Origin: Burkholderiales bacterium
Lineage (GTDB): Bacteria; Pseudomonadota; Gammaproteobacteria; Burkholderiales; Burkholderiaceae
Length of the DNA stretch: 19,020 bases
Assembly (NCBI GenBank): GCA_947372535.1
Contig: CANBUA010000062.1
Span: 1-19,020 of the forward strand
Reading direction: 5' to 3'
The notes beneath the pieces were generated by a model. The model worked only from the letters and a program-made list of their open reading frames with translations. It was not told the DNA's origin and did not search any database. The position numbers and the translations under genes are program-made. This document shows positions 7,998 to 15,649 of the stretch, in pieces. Within the stretch, counting starts at the first letter, position 1, and every line of letters starts with the position of its first letter.

Positions 7998-9890
7998 ATG
8001 CACCTGTCCCGCATCGCGTCGAAGAATTCACTGCCCGCTGTTCGCCCTGGCGCTCGCCTTCACACTGGGCTTCAACAAGGCCTGTTGCCATGGGCCCTGG
8101 CAGCACTCCTGACCTGCGGCCTCATCACGGTCAGCAGCCATGCGCAAGCCCAGGATGGCGCCCCGATCTCCCTGCCGGCACCAGCACCCGCAGCCGCTTC
8201 AGCACCTGATTCGTCCAAGGCCACTGCCAGCGCGGTGCCTGTCGAAAATTCAGACATGGACGCGCAGTTGTTTTACCAGGTCCTCGTCAGTGAACTGCGC
8301 CTGCGCCAGGACGACGCCGGCTTTGCCTACCAGATCTACCTGGAGTCGGCCAAACAGCACGCCTCGTCCCAATTGTTCCAACGCAGCGTGGACATCGCCC
8401 TGGCTGCCCGCGCAGGCGAACAGGCCTTGACCGCCGCCCGCGCCTGGCGCAGCGCCCTGCCCGCCGAACGCCCCGCCGCCGAGTACGAAGCCCAGATCCT
8501 GATGGCGCTGTCCCGTCCAGGCGAACTGGCCTCGCCTCTGTCAGCCATCGTCAAGCTGGCGCCTAACGAACAGCGCCCTCAGGTGATCGCCTCCTTGCCC
8601 CGCTCGCTCTCTCGCCTGAGTGATCGCAAGGCCGTTGCTTTGTTGATCGACGAAGTCACCCTGCCTTGGCGTGAGACGCCTTTGCCAATGGCAGAAGCCT
8701 GGGCCGCCTCCAGCGAAGGCTGGCTCAATGCAGGTGATCAGGCCCTGGCTTACGAACGATTCCAACGCGCCGTCGCCTTGAACCCGCAGTTGCTCACGAC
8801 TGGCCTGCTGGCCCTGGACCTGATGGCCCAGCACCCCGAAGCGGAGACCCTCGTCAAGGCCCAGTTGGCCAAGGATCCCTCGCCTGTGCTTCGACTGGCA
8901 TATGCGCGCAAGCTGGTGTCGGCGCAACGCATGGCCGAGGCAGCCGCCCAGCTCGAAGGCATCGTGGCCAGCCAGCCGGACAATGCCGGCGCCTGGCTGA
9001 CACTGGGTTCGGTGCGCATTGAACTCAAGCAAATCGACGCCGCCGAGCAAGCCATTCAGCATTTCCTGGCATTGCAGAGCAAGGCACCGGTCAGTTCGGT
9101 CCCCGAGTTGGCACAAAATGCCTTCGAGCCTGAACAAGGCTACCTTCGCATGGCCCAGATCAGCGAGATTCGCAAGCAGTGGCCCCAAGCCGATGAATGG
9201 TTGCGCAAGGCAGACCCCAAAGGCGAGAAACTCACCGTCCAGATTGCACGCGCCAGGGTGATGGCCGTTCAAGGCAAGCTCAAAGAAGGACGCGCCTTGA
9301 TCCGTGCCCTGCCCGAGGCAGAGCCCCGCGACGCCCTGGTCAAAATCAACGCGGAGGTGCAACTCCTGCGCGAAGCCAACGAGCTGAACGAAGCCATGAA
9401 AGTGCTGGCATCGGCCAGCGAGCGCTTCCCGGACGATGCCGATGTGCTGTATGACCAGGCCATGGTGGCCGAATCACTCAAACGCCATGACGATGCCGAA
9501 CGACTGCTCAAGCGCGTGATGACGCTGCAGCCCGACCAGGCCAATGCCTTCAATGCCCTGGGCTACAGCCTGGCAGACCGGGGCATTCGGCTCGAAGAAG
9601 CCCGCGAGCTGATCAAAAAAGCCTTGACGCTGCGCCCTGGCGACCCCTTCATCACCGACAGCCTTGGCTGGGTGGAGTTCAAAACCGGCAACCAGGATGA
9701 AGCCATCAAGTGGCTGCGTCAGGCCTATGTCAGTCGGGCCGACACTGAAATTGCAGCACACCTGGGCGAAGTGCTCTGGGCCAAGGGCCTCAAGGACGAA
9801 GCCCTTCGCATCTGGCGTGAAGGCCTGGCGCGCGACCCGGCCAACGACACGCTCAAAGACACCCTCAAGCGCTTGCAAGTGCGGCTGTGA
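7998..9890 (+). CDS. Exported tetratricopeptide-repeat protein, first gene of the lolB-ispE operon
   Basis: This 630-residue TPR protein belongs to the family found immediately upstream of lolB (PA4667 in Pseudomonas aeruginosa). A long basic n-region is followed by a hydrophobic core (WALAALLTCGLITVSS) and a signal-peptidase I type end HAQA|QD at about residue 51, so the mature protein should be periplasmic. TPR-like helical pairs fill the rest. The clearest are AWLTLGSVRIELKQIDAAE, then NAFNALGYSLADRG, FITDSLGWVEFKTGNQDEA and IAAHLGEVLWAKGLKDEAL near the C-terminus. The end of the gene overlaps lolB by 4 bp (GTGA), implying coupled translation and a possible role near lipoprotein or outer-membrane assembly. 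The exact function is not established. Confidence 0.88.
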   Translation: MHLSRIASKNSLPAVRPGARLHTGLQQGLLPWALAALLTCGLITVSSHAQAQDGAPISLPAPAPAAASAPDSSKATASAVPVENSDMDAQLFYQVLVSELRLRQDDAGFAYQIYLESAKQHASSQLFQRSVDIALAARAGEQALTAARAWRSALPAERPAAEYEAQILMALSRPGELASPLSAIVKLAPNEQRPQVIASLPRSLSRLSDRKAVALLIDEVTLPWRETPLPMAEAWAASSEGWLNAGDQALAYERFQRAVALNPQLLTTGLLALDLMAQHPEAETLVKAQLAKDPSPVLRLAYARKLVSAQRMAEAAAQLEGIVASQPDNAGAWLTLGSVRIELKQIDAAEQAIQHFLALQSKAPVSSVPELAQNAFEPEQGYLRMAQISEIRKQWPQADEWLRKADPKGEKLTVQIARARVMAVQGKLKEGRALIRALPEAEPRDALVKINAEVQLLREANELNEAMKVLASASERFPDDADVLYDQAMVAESLKRHDDAERLLKRVMTLQPDQANAFNALGYSLADRGIRLEEARELIKKALTLRPGDPFITDSLGWVEFKTGNQDEAIKWLRQAYVSRADTEIAAHLGEVLWAKGLKDEALRIWREGLARDPANDTLKDTLKRLQVRL

Positions 9891-10522
9891 GCAAGCGTCG
9901 ATCGTTCGCCAGGCATCGCTGGCCACGCTGGGCGTCGCTGTTAATGGCGGCGTTATTACTGGCGGGCTGTGCGCAGAAATCGCCCCTGGTGGCGATGGCG
10001 CCCAGGGCCACCAGCAACACAGCCCTGAATGCCGCCGCCAATGCAGATGAGCTGCAAGATCAACGCTGGTCCGGCCGACTCGTGCTCAAGCTGGCCGCTT
10101 TCGGGCAGGAAAGCGCTCAGGGCGTCAATGTGGCATTCGACCTGCAAGGCAACCCCAAGCAAGGGCAACTGGACATGTCCACACCCATGGGCACCCTGGT
10201 CGCGCAGGTGCGCTGGCAAGAATCCAAGGCCACGCTGACCACGGCCGATGGCGCCGAATCCTATGACTCGCTGGACGCCCTCACGCAGCGTGTGCTCGGA
10301 GAAAGCCTGCCCGTGGCCACGATGATGTCCTGGCTGCAAGGTCGCCCGGCACCCGCGCCTGCCTGGACGACCGCGCTCGCCGGTCAAACCTCACCCAAAC
10401 AATTCGTCCAGGCCGGCTGGCAAGTCGATCTGCGTGAACTGGACAGGGGCACGCTGTTGGCCGAACGCCTGGGCACGCCAACCCAGCGAGGCGCCACCCT
10501 CAGATTGCGCCTGGATCGCTGA
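9887..10522 (+). CDS. lolB: Outer-membrane lipoprotein LolB (lipoprotein insertion receptor)
   Basis: LolB accepts lipoproteins from periplasmic LolA and inserts them into the outer membrane; it is itself a lipoprotein. The basic start is followed by a hydrophobic stretch and a lipobox LLLAGC with lipidated Cys28. The +2 residue is Ala, not Asp, which agrees with outer-membrane sorting. The 211-residue length, the WSGRLVLKL strand near residue 61, the GTLVAQVRW segment and the ending of beta strands fit the LolB fold, which is poorly conserved in sequence. The start is GTG 9887, overlapping the TPR stop (GTGA) with no independent ribosome site, so translation is probably coupled. ispE begins 9 bp after the stop. 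Order TPR-lolB-ispE supports the assignment strongly. Confidence 0.88.
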   Translation: MSKRRSFARHRWPRWASLLMAALLLAGCAQKSPLVAMAPRATSNTALNAAANADELQDQRWSGRLVLKLAAFGQESAQGVNVAFDLQGNPKQGQLDMSTPMGTLVAQVRWQESKATLTTADGAESYDSLDALTQRVLGESLPVATMMSWLQGRPAPAPAWTTALAGQTSPKQFVQAGWQVDLRELDRGTLLAERLGTPTQRGATLRLRLDR

Positions 10523-10531
10523 GACGCCCCG

Positions 10532-11398
10532 ATGCCCGCCCTGACTGACCTGAGCGCGCCTGCCAAGCTCAACCTCTTCCTGCACGTCACGGGCCGCCGC
10601 GCTGACGGCTACCACCTGCTGGAATCGGTGTTCGTGCTCATCGACTGGGCCGACACCCTGCACATCGAGACGCGCTCAGACGGCCAGTTGCGCCGCCATG
10701 ACCTGGGTCCCGCGCTGCCGGAAGATGACCTCTGCCTGCGCGCCGCCCGCCTGCTCCGGCAAGCCAGCGGCACGACGCTGGGCGCCAACATACACATCGA
10801 CAAACAGGTGCCCTGGGGGGCGGGCATGGGCGGCGGCAGCTCCGACGCTGCCACCGTGTTGCGCGCGCTCAACACCCTGTGGTCACTCCACTGGCCCGAC
10901 GAACGCCTGGAGGCGCTGGCCCTCAGCCTGGGCGCAGACGTGCCTTTTTTCATCCGTGGACAGCACGCCTGGGTCGAGGGCATCGGCGAACAAATCACAC
11001 CCATCATCGTGCCCGCCGAGCTGCTGAGCACACCGCTGGCCGTGCTCAAGCCACCCATCGCCGTGCCCACCGCAGCGATTTTTTCCAGCCCTGCGCTCAA
11101 ACGCGACACACCCCGTGCTACAGTCGCGGCCTTTCTTGCAGCGCCCAGGCGCTTCGGACAAAATGATTTGCAAGCGCCAGCAACGGCGTACAGCGATGAA
11201 GTTGTCCAGGCGCTTGAGATCATGCAGAACCGCTTCGGCAACAGCCGGATGACGGGTTCGGGCAGCGCGGTGTTTTCCTGGATTGATCCCGGAGCAGACA
11301 CTGCAGCGATTCCGGCCTCATCGTTCAGCCCCACCGATGTCGGTCTGAGTGATCGCACATGGGCTGGTCGGCTTTGTCGCTTGCTGCCAGATCGGTGA
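10532..11398 (+). CDS. ispE: 4-diphosphocytidyl-2-C-methyl-D-erythritol kinase IspE
   Basis: IspE is the GHMP kinase that phosphorylates CDP-methylerythritol in the MEP pathway to isoprenoids. K12 lies in the PAKLNLFLHV motif, and the glycine-rich ATP loop is PWGAGMGGGSSDAA (about 94-107). Catalytic Asp136 is in LGADVPFFI, and the third GHMP motif is MTGSGSAVF near residue 235. At 288 residues the length is typical. ATG 10532 lies 9 bp after the lolB stop, and GAGA just upstream is a modest ribosome site. The stop is followed within about 40 bp by the tRNA-Gln promoter, so this gene ends the TPR-lolB-ispE unit, although no intrinsic terminator is visible after it. Confidence 0.95.
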   Translation: MPALTDLSAPAKLNLFLHVTGRRADGYHLLESVFVLIDWADTLHIETRSDGQLRRHDLGPALPEDDLCLRAARLLRQASGTTLGANIHIDKQVPWGAGMGGGSSDAATVLRALNTLWSLHWPDERLEALALSLGADVPFFIRGQHAWVEGIGEQITPIIVPAELLSTPLAVLKPPIAVPTAAIFSSPALKRDTPRATVAAFLAAPRRFGQNDLQAPATAYSDEVVQALEIMQNRFGNSRMTGSGSAVFSWIDPGADTAAIPASSFSPTDVGLSDRTWAGRLCRLLPDR

Positions 11399-11416
11399 AA
11401 AAAATTCGCCGCCATC

Positions 11417-11445
11417 TGGAAGACGACAAAAAACCAGCATATAAT
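11417..11445 (+). promoter_or_regulatory. Sigma-70-type promoter of tRNA-Gln
   Basis: A perfect -10 box TATAAT occupies 11440-11445. A weak -35 (TGGAAG, 11417-11422) lies 17 bp upstream. Predicted transcription starts near 11452, about 54 bases before the tRNA. It is the best promoter visible in the window and sits just after the ispE stop. Confidence 0.65.
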
Positions 11446-11459
11446 GTGAGGCTGACGCA

Positions 11460-11495
11460 GAGACCGGTTACCGGCTCTCAGTTTGAAAAAACTGG
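11460..11495 (+). other. Two tandem hairpins in the tRNA-Gln leader
   Basis: Hairpin A pairs GAGACCGG (11460-11467) with CCGG (11471-11474) and TCTC (11476-11479) across a TTA loop and one bulged C. Hairpin B pairs CAGTTT (11479-11484) with AAACTG (11489-11494) around a GAAA loop of the GNRA class, with a possible extra T-G pair. Both lie between the promoter and the mature tRNA 5' end. They may guide RNase P or other processing; the function is inferred only. Confidence 0.5.
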
Positions 11496-11505
11496 AAGCC
11501 TGTGT

Positions 11506-11582
11506 AGGGGAGTCGCCAAGTTGGTTAAGGCATCGGATTTTGATTCCGACATGCGAAGGTTCGAATCCTTCTTCCCCTGCCA
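11506..11582 (+). tRNA. tRNA-Gln (anticodon UUG), CCA encoded
   Basis: The cloverleaf is complete. The acceptor stem AGGGGAG pairs with TTCCCCT (the last pair is G-T), then discriminator G and an encoded CCA at 11580-11582. The anticodon arm is TCGGA-TTTTGAT-TCCGA with anticodon TTG, which reads CAA and CAG. The T arm contains GGTTCGAATCC. The T8 and GCC D-stem words match E. coli tRNA-Gln. It lies between ispE and prs, its conserved position in gamma- and betaproteobacteria. Confidence 0.97.
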
Positions 11583-11646
11583 CCTTCACAGACCGGTCCA
11601 TGCCCAGCGTGCCAACGGCTCGCATTACGCCAGTTAAAAATCTTGT

Positions 11647-11697
11647 TGCCGCCCCGCTGATCCTCGCGATCAACCACAGGGCGGCATTGGTTTTTTT
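11647..11697 (+). terminator. Terminator-like hairpin between tRNA-Gln and prs (possible prs attenuator)
   Basis: An 8-bp stem TGCCGCCC (11647-11654) pairs with GGGCGGCA (11679-11686). Its loop contains an inner 5-bp stem, TGATC (11658-11662) with GATCA (11668-11672). Four bases later there is a run of seven T (11691-11697). A competing short stem, AACCA (11672-11676) with TGGTT (11688-11692), would abut the T run. It ends 62 bp before the preferred prs start and could terminate the tRNA transcript or attenuate prs. Confidence 0.65.
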
Positions 11698-11759
11698 AAC
11701 CTTTGCGTCTTGCAGAGTCGTCCGTCCTGACTGCCATCGCCTCACAAGCCCTGCTGCCC

Positions 11760-12722
11760 ATGCTCTCTGACACCCTCGTGTTCACTGGCAACGCCAACCC
11801 GGCCCTTGCCCAGGAAATCGTCACCCATCTGGGCATCGAGCTTGGAAAAGCGTCGGTCGGCCGTTTCTCGGACGGCGAAACCACCGTCGAGATCCAGCAA
11901 AACGTCCGTGGTCGCGAGGTCTTCGTGGTGCAATCGACCTGCGCCCCGACCAACGACAACCTGATGGAACTGCTGATCATGGTGGACGCGCTCAAACGCG
12001 CATCGGCTCAGCGCATCACGGCCGTCATCCCTTATTTTGGCTACGCCCGCCAGGATCGCCGTCCCCGCTCGACCCGCGTGCCCATCTCGGCCCGCGTCGT
12101 CGCCGATCTGCTGGAAACCGTAGGCGTTGAACGCGTCCTGACGATGGACCTCCACGCCGACCAGATCCAAGGCTTTTTCAACATCCCCGTCGACAACATC
12201 TACGCCTCACCGGTGCTGTTGTCTGACCTGCAATCCAAGCGCTACGATGACCTCGTCGTCGTCTCGCCCGACGTTGGCGGCGTGGTCCGTGCCCGCGCGC
12301 TGGCCAAGCAACTCGGTTGCGACCTGGCCATCATCGACAAGCGCCGCCCCAAGGCCAATGTGTCCGAAGTCATGCACGTCATCGGTGAAATCGACGGCCG
12401 CAACTGCGTGATCATGGACGACATGATCGACACCGCCGGCACCCTGGTCAAGGCGGCCGAGGTGCTCAAGGAGCGCGGCGCCAAGAGCGTCTACGCTTAT
12501 TGCACCCACGCCGTGTTCTCGGGTCCGGCGATGGAACGCATCAAGGCCTCGCACCTCGACGAGGTCGTGATCACCAACACCATCCCACTGGGCGATGCGG
12601 CCAAAGGCACGACCAAGATCCGCCAGCTCAGCACGGCTTTCCTGTTTGCCGAAACCATCCGTCGGATCACCGATGGCGATTCGGTGACCTCCCTTTTCTC
12701 GGAACAGAACGGAAATTTCTGA
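11760..12722 (+). CDS. prs: Ribose-phosphate pyrophosphokinase (PRPP synthetase)
   Basis: Prs makes phosphoribosyl pyrophosphate from ribose 5-phosphate and ATP for purine, pyrimidine, histidine, tryptophan and NAD synthesis. From ATG 11760 it has 320 residues. It shows GRFSDGE (34-40), the catalytic flexible loop YARQDRR (95-101), His132 in [21 protein letters not shown] (169-178) and the PRPP-binding loop DDMIDTAGT (220-228). All class I motifs are intact. The frame stays open upstream to a TTG at 11703, but [14 protein letters not shown] aligns with known N-termini, so 11760 is preferred although its ribosome site is weak. It lies between tRNA-Gln and rplY. The terminator-like hairpin 62 bp upstream leaves little room for a private promoter, suggesting read-through or attenuation. 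Confidence 0.95.
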   Translation: MLSDTLVFTGNANPALAQEIVTHLGIELGKASVGRFSDGETTVEIQQNVRGREVFVVQSTCAPTNDNLMELLIMVDALKRASAQRITAVIPYFGYARQDRRPRSTRVPISARVVADLLETVGVERVLTMDLHADQIQGFFNIPVDNIYASPVLLSDLQSKRYDDLVVVSPDVGGVVRARALAKQLGCDLAIIDKRRPKANVSEVMHVIGEIDGRNCVIMDDMIDTAGTLVKAAEVLKERGAKSVYAYCTHAVFSGPAMERIKASHLDEVVITNTIPLGDAAKGTTKIRQLSTAFLFAETIRRITDGDSVTSLFSEQNGNF

Positions 12723-12760
12723 CCCGAATCCCGCTGCCTCGCAAGGGGCGGCATTTCCCA

Positions 12761-12780
12761 AGCGCCTGGTCGCGGGCGCT
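12761..12780 (+). other. GC-rich hairpin just upstream of the rplY ribosome site
   Basis: A perfect 6-bp stem, AGCGCC (12761-12766) with GGCGCT (12775-12780), encloses an 8-base loop. No T run follows, so it is not an intrinsic terminator. It ends 10 bases before the GGAG ribosome site of rplY and could affect translation or protect a processed 5' end. This is only a candidate. Confidence 0.4.
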
Positions 12781-12790
12781 ATACCAACTT

Positions 12791-12794
12791 GGAG
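12791..12794 (+). promoter_or_regulatory. Ribosome binding site fixing the rplY start
   Basis: GGAG lies 6 bases before ATG 12801. An in-frame TTG at 12789 would place this site inside the coding region, so the start is 12801 and the protein begins MKFTAFERS. Confidence 0.8.
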
Positions 12795-12800
12795 CATTCC

Positions 12801-13424
12801 ATGAAATTCACCGCTTTTGAGCGTAGCCTGCAGGGGACCGGAGCGAGCCGCCGCCTGCGCATTACCGGCAAGACACCTGGCATCGTTTACGGTGCCGGCG
12901 CTGCCGCCCAGAACATCGAAGTCGACCACAACGCGCTGTACCACGCCATGCGCAAGGAAGCCTTCCACTCGTCCATCCTCGAGATGGACATCGGTGGTTC
13001 TGTGCAAAAAGTTCTGCTGCGCGACTATCAAGTCCACCCTTACAAGCAACTCGTGCTGCACGTTGACTTCCAACGCGTTGACTCGACCACCCGGATCCAC
13101 AAGAAGGTCCCGCTGCACTTCATCAACGAAGCTGAAGCGACCTGCGTCAAGATCGACAAGTGCGTCGTCAACCACGTGGTCACCGAAATCGAGATCGAGT
13201 GCCTGGCCGAGAAGCTGCCTGAGTTCCTGACGGTCGACTTGGCCAACATCCAGCGCGGCCAATCGCTGCACGTGAATGACCTCAAGCTGGATGAAGGCAT
13301 GAAGGTCCTGACGCACGGCCGCAAGAACCCCGTGATCTGCACGGTGGCCGAGCCCGTCGCTGAAGAAATCATCGTCGCCCCTGTGGCGTCGGCCGAACCT
13401 GCCAAGGGCAAGAAGAAGAAGTAA
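12801..13424 (+). CDS. rplY: 50S ribosomal protein L25, long Ctc/TL5 form
   Basis: L25 binds 5S rRNA in the large subunit. This 207-residue protein is the two-domain Ctc/TL5 type. The N-terminal L25 fold (about 1-95) contains [12 protein letters not shown] and [21 protein letters not shown] second beta domain (about 100-190) contains [11 protein letters not shown] and [23 protein letters not shown]. The tail is short, Ala-rich and ends in GKKKK. E. coli has only the N-terminal domain, so the longer form is the usual betaproteobacterial one. The gene sits 78 bp after prs and ends at a strong intrinsic terminator, so prs-rplY probably share a transcript. Codon choice in this gene is noticeably regular, as expected for an abundant protein. 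Confidence 0.95.
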   Translation: MKFTAFERSLQGTGASRRLRITGKTPGIVYGAGAAAQNIEVDHNALYHAMRKEAFHSSILEMDIGGSVQKVLLRDYQVHPYKQLVLHVDFQRVDSTTRIHKKVPLHFINEAEATCVKIDKCVVNHVVTEIEIECLAEKLPEFLTVDLANIQRGQSLHVNDLKLDEGMKVLTHGRKNPVICTVAEPVAEEIIVAPVASAEPAKGKKKK

Positions 13425-13431
13425 TTCTTCT
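13414..13431 (+). other. Hairpin enclosing the rplY stop codon in a GTAA loop
   Basis: AGAAGAA (13414-13420) pairs perfectly over 7 bp with TTCTTCT (13425-13431). The loop GTAA (13421-13424) is of the GNRA class and contains the TAA stop. A second small hairpin, CTGCA (13433-13437) with TGCAG (13444-13448), follows before the terminator. The role is unknown; the Lys-rich codons (AAG repeats) supply one arm by necessity. Confidence 0.45.
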
Positions 13432-13455
13432 ACTGCAACTTTGTGCAGACAAGTC

Positions 13456-13483
13456 AAGCCCCGCTTTAGCGGGGCTTTTCTTT
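13456..13483 (+). terminator. Intrinsic terminator after rplY
   Basis: AAGCCCCGC (13456-13464) pairs perfectly with GCGGGGCTT (13469-13477) around a TTTA loop and runs directly into TTCTTT. This 9-bp GC-rich stem with a U-rich tail is a textbook Rho-independent terminator, closing the prs-rplY unit 31 bp before the pth start. Confidence 0.93.
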
Positions 13484-13514
13484 GGGCACATCACTTTTGA
13501 TAATCGACCCCATC

Positions 13515-14126
13515 ATGATTCGATTGTTTGTGGGCCTGGGCAACCCGGGCACTGAGTATGAAGACACCCGCCACAACGCTGGCTTCTGGTACATCGACCT
13601 GTTGGCCCGACAACTCGGCGCCAACCTGGTGATGGACCGGTCATATCACGGCTACGTTGCCCGCGTGCAAGTCAAGGGCGAACCCGTCTGGCTGCTTCAG
13701 CCTCAGACCTACATGAACCTGTCGGGCAAATCGGTGGCCGCACTGGCCCGCTTTTTCAAGATCGCGCCGGAGCAGATCATGGTCGCCCATGACGAACTCG
13801 ACGTGCTGCCTGGCCAAGTCAAGGTCAAACGTGGCGGCGGCCATGCCGGCCACAACGGCCTGCGGGACATCCACGCCCAGTTGGGCTCGCCGGATTACTG
13901 GCGCTTGCGCTTGGGCATCGGCCATCCGGGCGACCGCAACGTCGTGGCGGCCTATGTCTTGCGCAAGCCACCCTCGAGCGAGCGTGAATTGATCGACCAG
14001 AGCATCGACAAGGCCCTCGGCGCCACCGATGCCTTGCTCAGCGGCGACATGGCCAGGGCCACAGCCGCCATCCATGCGGGGGTGCAGCGGCCCAAACCGC
14101 CTCGCCCCGCAGATCCGGAAGCCTGA
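13515..14126 (+). CDS. pth: Peptidyl-tRNA hydrolase
   Basis: Pth recycles tRNA by cleaving peptidyl-tRNA released from stalled ribosomes. The catalytic triad region matches E. coli numbering exactly: N10 in GLGNPG, H20 in TRHNAGF and D93 in VAHDELD. N68 of PQTYMNLSG and the [12 protein letters not shown] loop complete the site. The protein has 203 residues; the C-terminal tail is Pro-rich. ATG 13515 gives the standard [12 protein letters not shown] start; the in-frame TTG at 13482 lies in the terminator tail and is rejected. No ribosome site precedes 13515, and a GATAAT box at 13499-13504 places a predicted transcript start within a few bases of the ATG, so translation may be leaderless. Its place after rplY is widely conserved. 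Confidence 0.95.
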   Translation: MIRLFVGLGNPGTEYEDTRHNAGFWYIDLLARQLGANLVMDRSYHGYVARVQVKGEPVWLLQPQTYMNLSGKSVAALARFFKIAPEQIMVAHDELDVLPGQVKVKRGGGHAGHNGLRDIHAQLGSPDYWRLRLGIGHPGDRNVVAAYVLRKPPSSERELIDQSIDKALGATDALLSGDMARATAAIHAGVQRPKPPRPADPEA

Positions 14127-14192
14127 GTCAAAAGACTTCCAAAGAAAGCCGACTCATGGTCAACAGAACAAACATCAACAGGGAGAACCATC

Positions 14193-14696
14193 ATGAACTG
14201 GAGAACAATTGCCGTGACTGCGGCCCTGCTGGCGCTGCAAGCAAGCATCCTGTCCTTGCTGCACAACAGCAGTGCCCAGGCCGAAATGGTCTACCGCTGC
14301 GGCCAAGGTGACTACCGAGCCCTGCCTTGCCATCAGGCTGGCGTCAAATCAGAAGTGCTGAAGTTCAGCGATGACCGGACGGAAGCGCAACTGAGCCAGG
14401 CCCTCAGCCTGAGGCATCAGCCCGGCCATATCGATGCGTCCACCACGCCGGGTCACCGCAAAGGCAGGCCACCATCGGCCCCCGCCGTGATCAAACCCGG
14501 TGCCCTGAGCCGACACCGCAGCGGCATGGCGCCATTCAACGATGGGCGTGATTTGTCCGATGCCGTGGCCGCCAGAAAGGTCTCTGGCCGCCAGCACGAT
14601 CCGCACCGGAGCACGCGGGCGAAACCTTTCGTGGCGCGCTCACCCAAAGCGGGTAGCCAGACTGGCAAGGCAGTTACCGAGACTGCCTGGCGATAG
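14193..14696 (+). CDS. Small secreted DUF4124-like protein of unknown function
   Basis: This 167-residue protein has a clear export signal: a short basic start, hydrophobic core TAALLALQASILSLL, and a signal-peptidase I site AQA|EM after residue 30. The mature start VYRCGQGDYRALPC, with C36 and C46, resembles the short DUF4124 motif (aromatic-x-C ... PC), probably forming one disulfide in the periplasm. The remainder is low-complexity, rich in Arg, His, Ser and Pro, and strongly basic, with no recognised domain. ATG 14193 has an excellent ribosome site (AGGGAGA, 14180-14186), which supports a real gene. It follows pth by 66 bp on the same strand and converges with the ferredoxin gene 47 bp further on. 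No function can be assigned. Confidence 0.75.
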   Translation: MNWRTIAVTAALLALQASILSLLHNSSAQAEMVYRCGQGDYRALPCHQAGVKSEVLKFSDDRTEAQLSQALSLRHQPGHIDASTTPGHRKGRPPSAPAVIKPGALSRHRSGMAPFNDGRDLSDAVAARKVSGRQHDPHRSTRAKPFVARSPKAGSQTGKAVTETAWR

Positions 14697-14743
14697 GCCG
14701 ACAAAGATCGATCAAGGCAGCCCAAGCTGCGCTGGCCACGATC

Positions 14744-15590
<847 letters not shown>

Positions 15591-15649
15591 TCAATCGTGG
15601 GCGAGGCCAGTGTAGTGGGCCGGCATGTCGCCTGGGCGAACGGTAGCAC

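Noticed and set aside
10609..11745. 378-codon minus-strand frame covering ispE, the tRNA and its promoter
   Set aside because: It runs antisense through a tRNA gene and shows no protein family features.
12207..13457. 416-codon minus-strand frame opposite prs and rplY
   Set aside because: It spans two well-identified genes and their gap, and its translation is low-complexity Val/Asp/His-rich with no domain. It is a shadow frame.
14717..14730. Small hairpin GCAGC-CCAA-GCTGC between the secreted protein and ferredoxin genes
   Set aside because: The 5-bp stem has no T run on either strand, so it is not a credible terminator.
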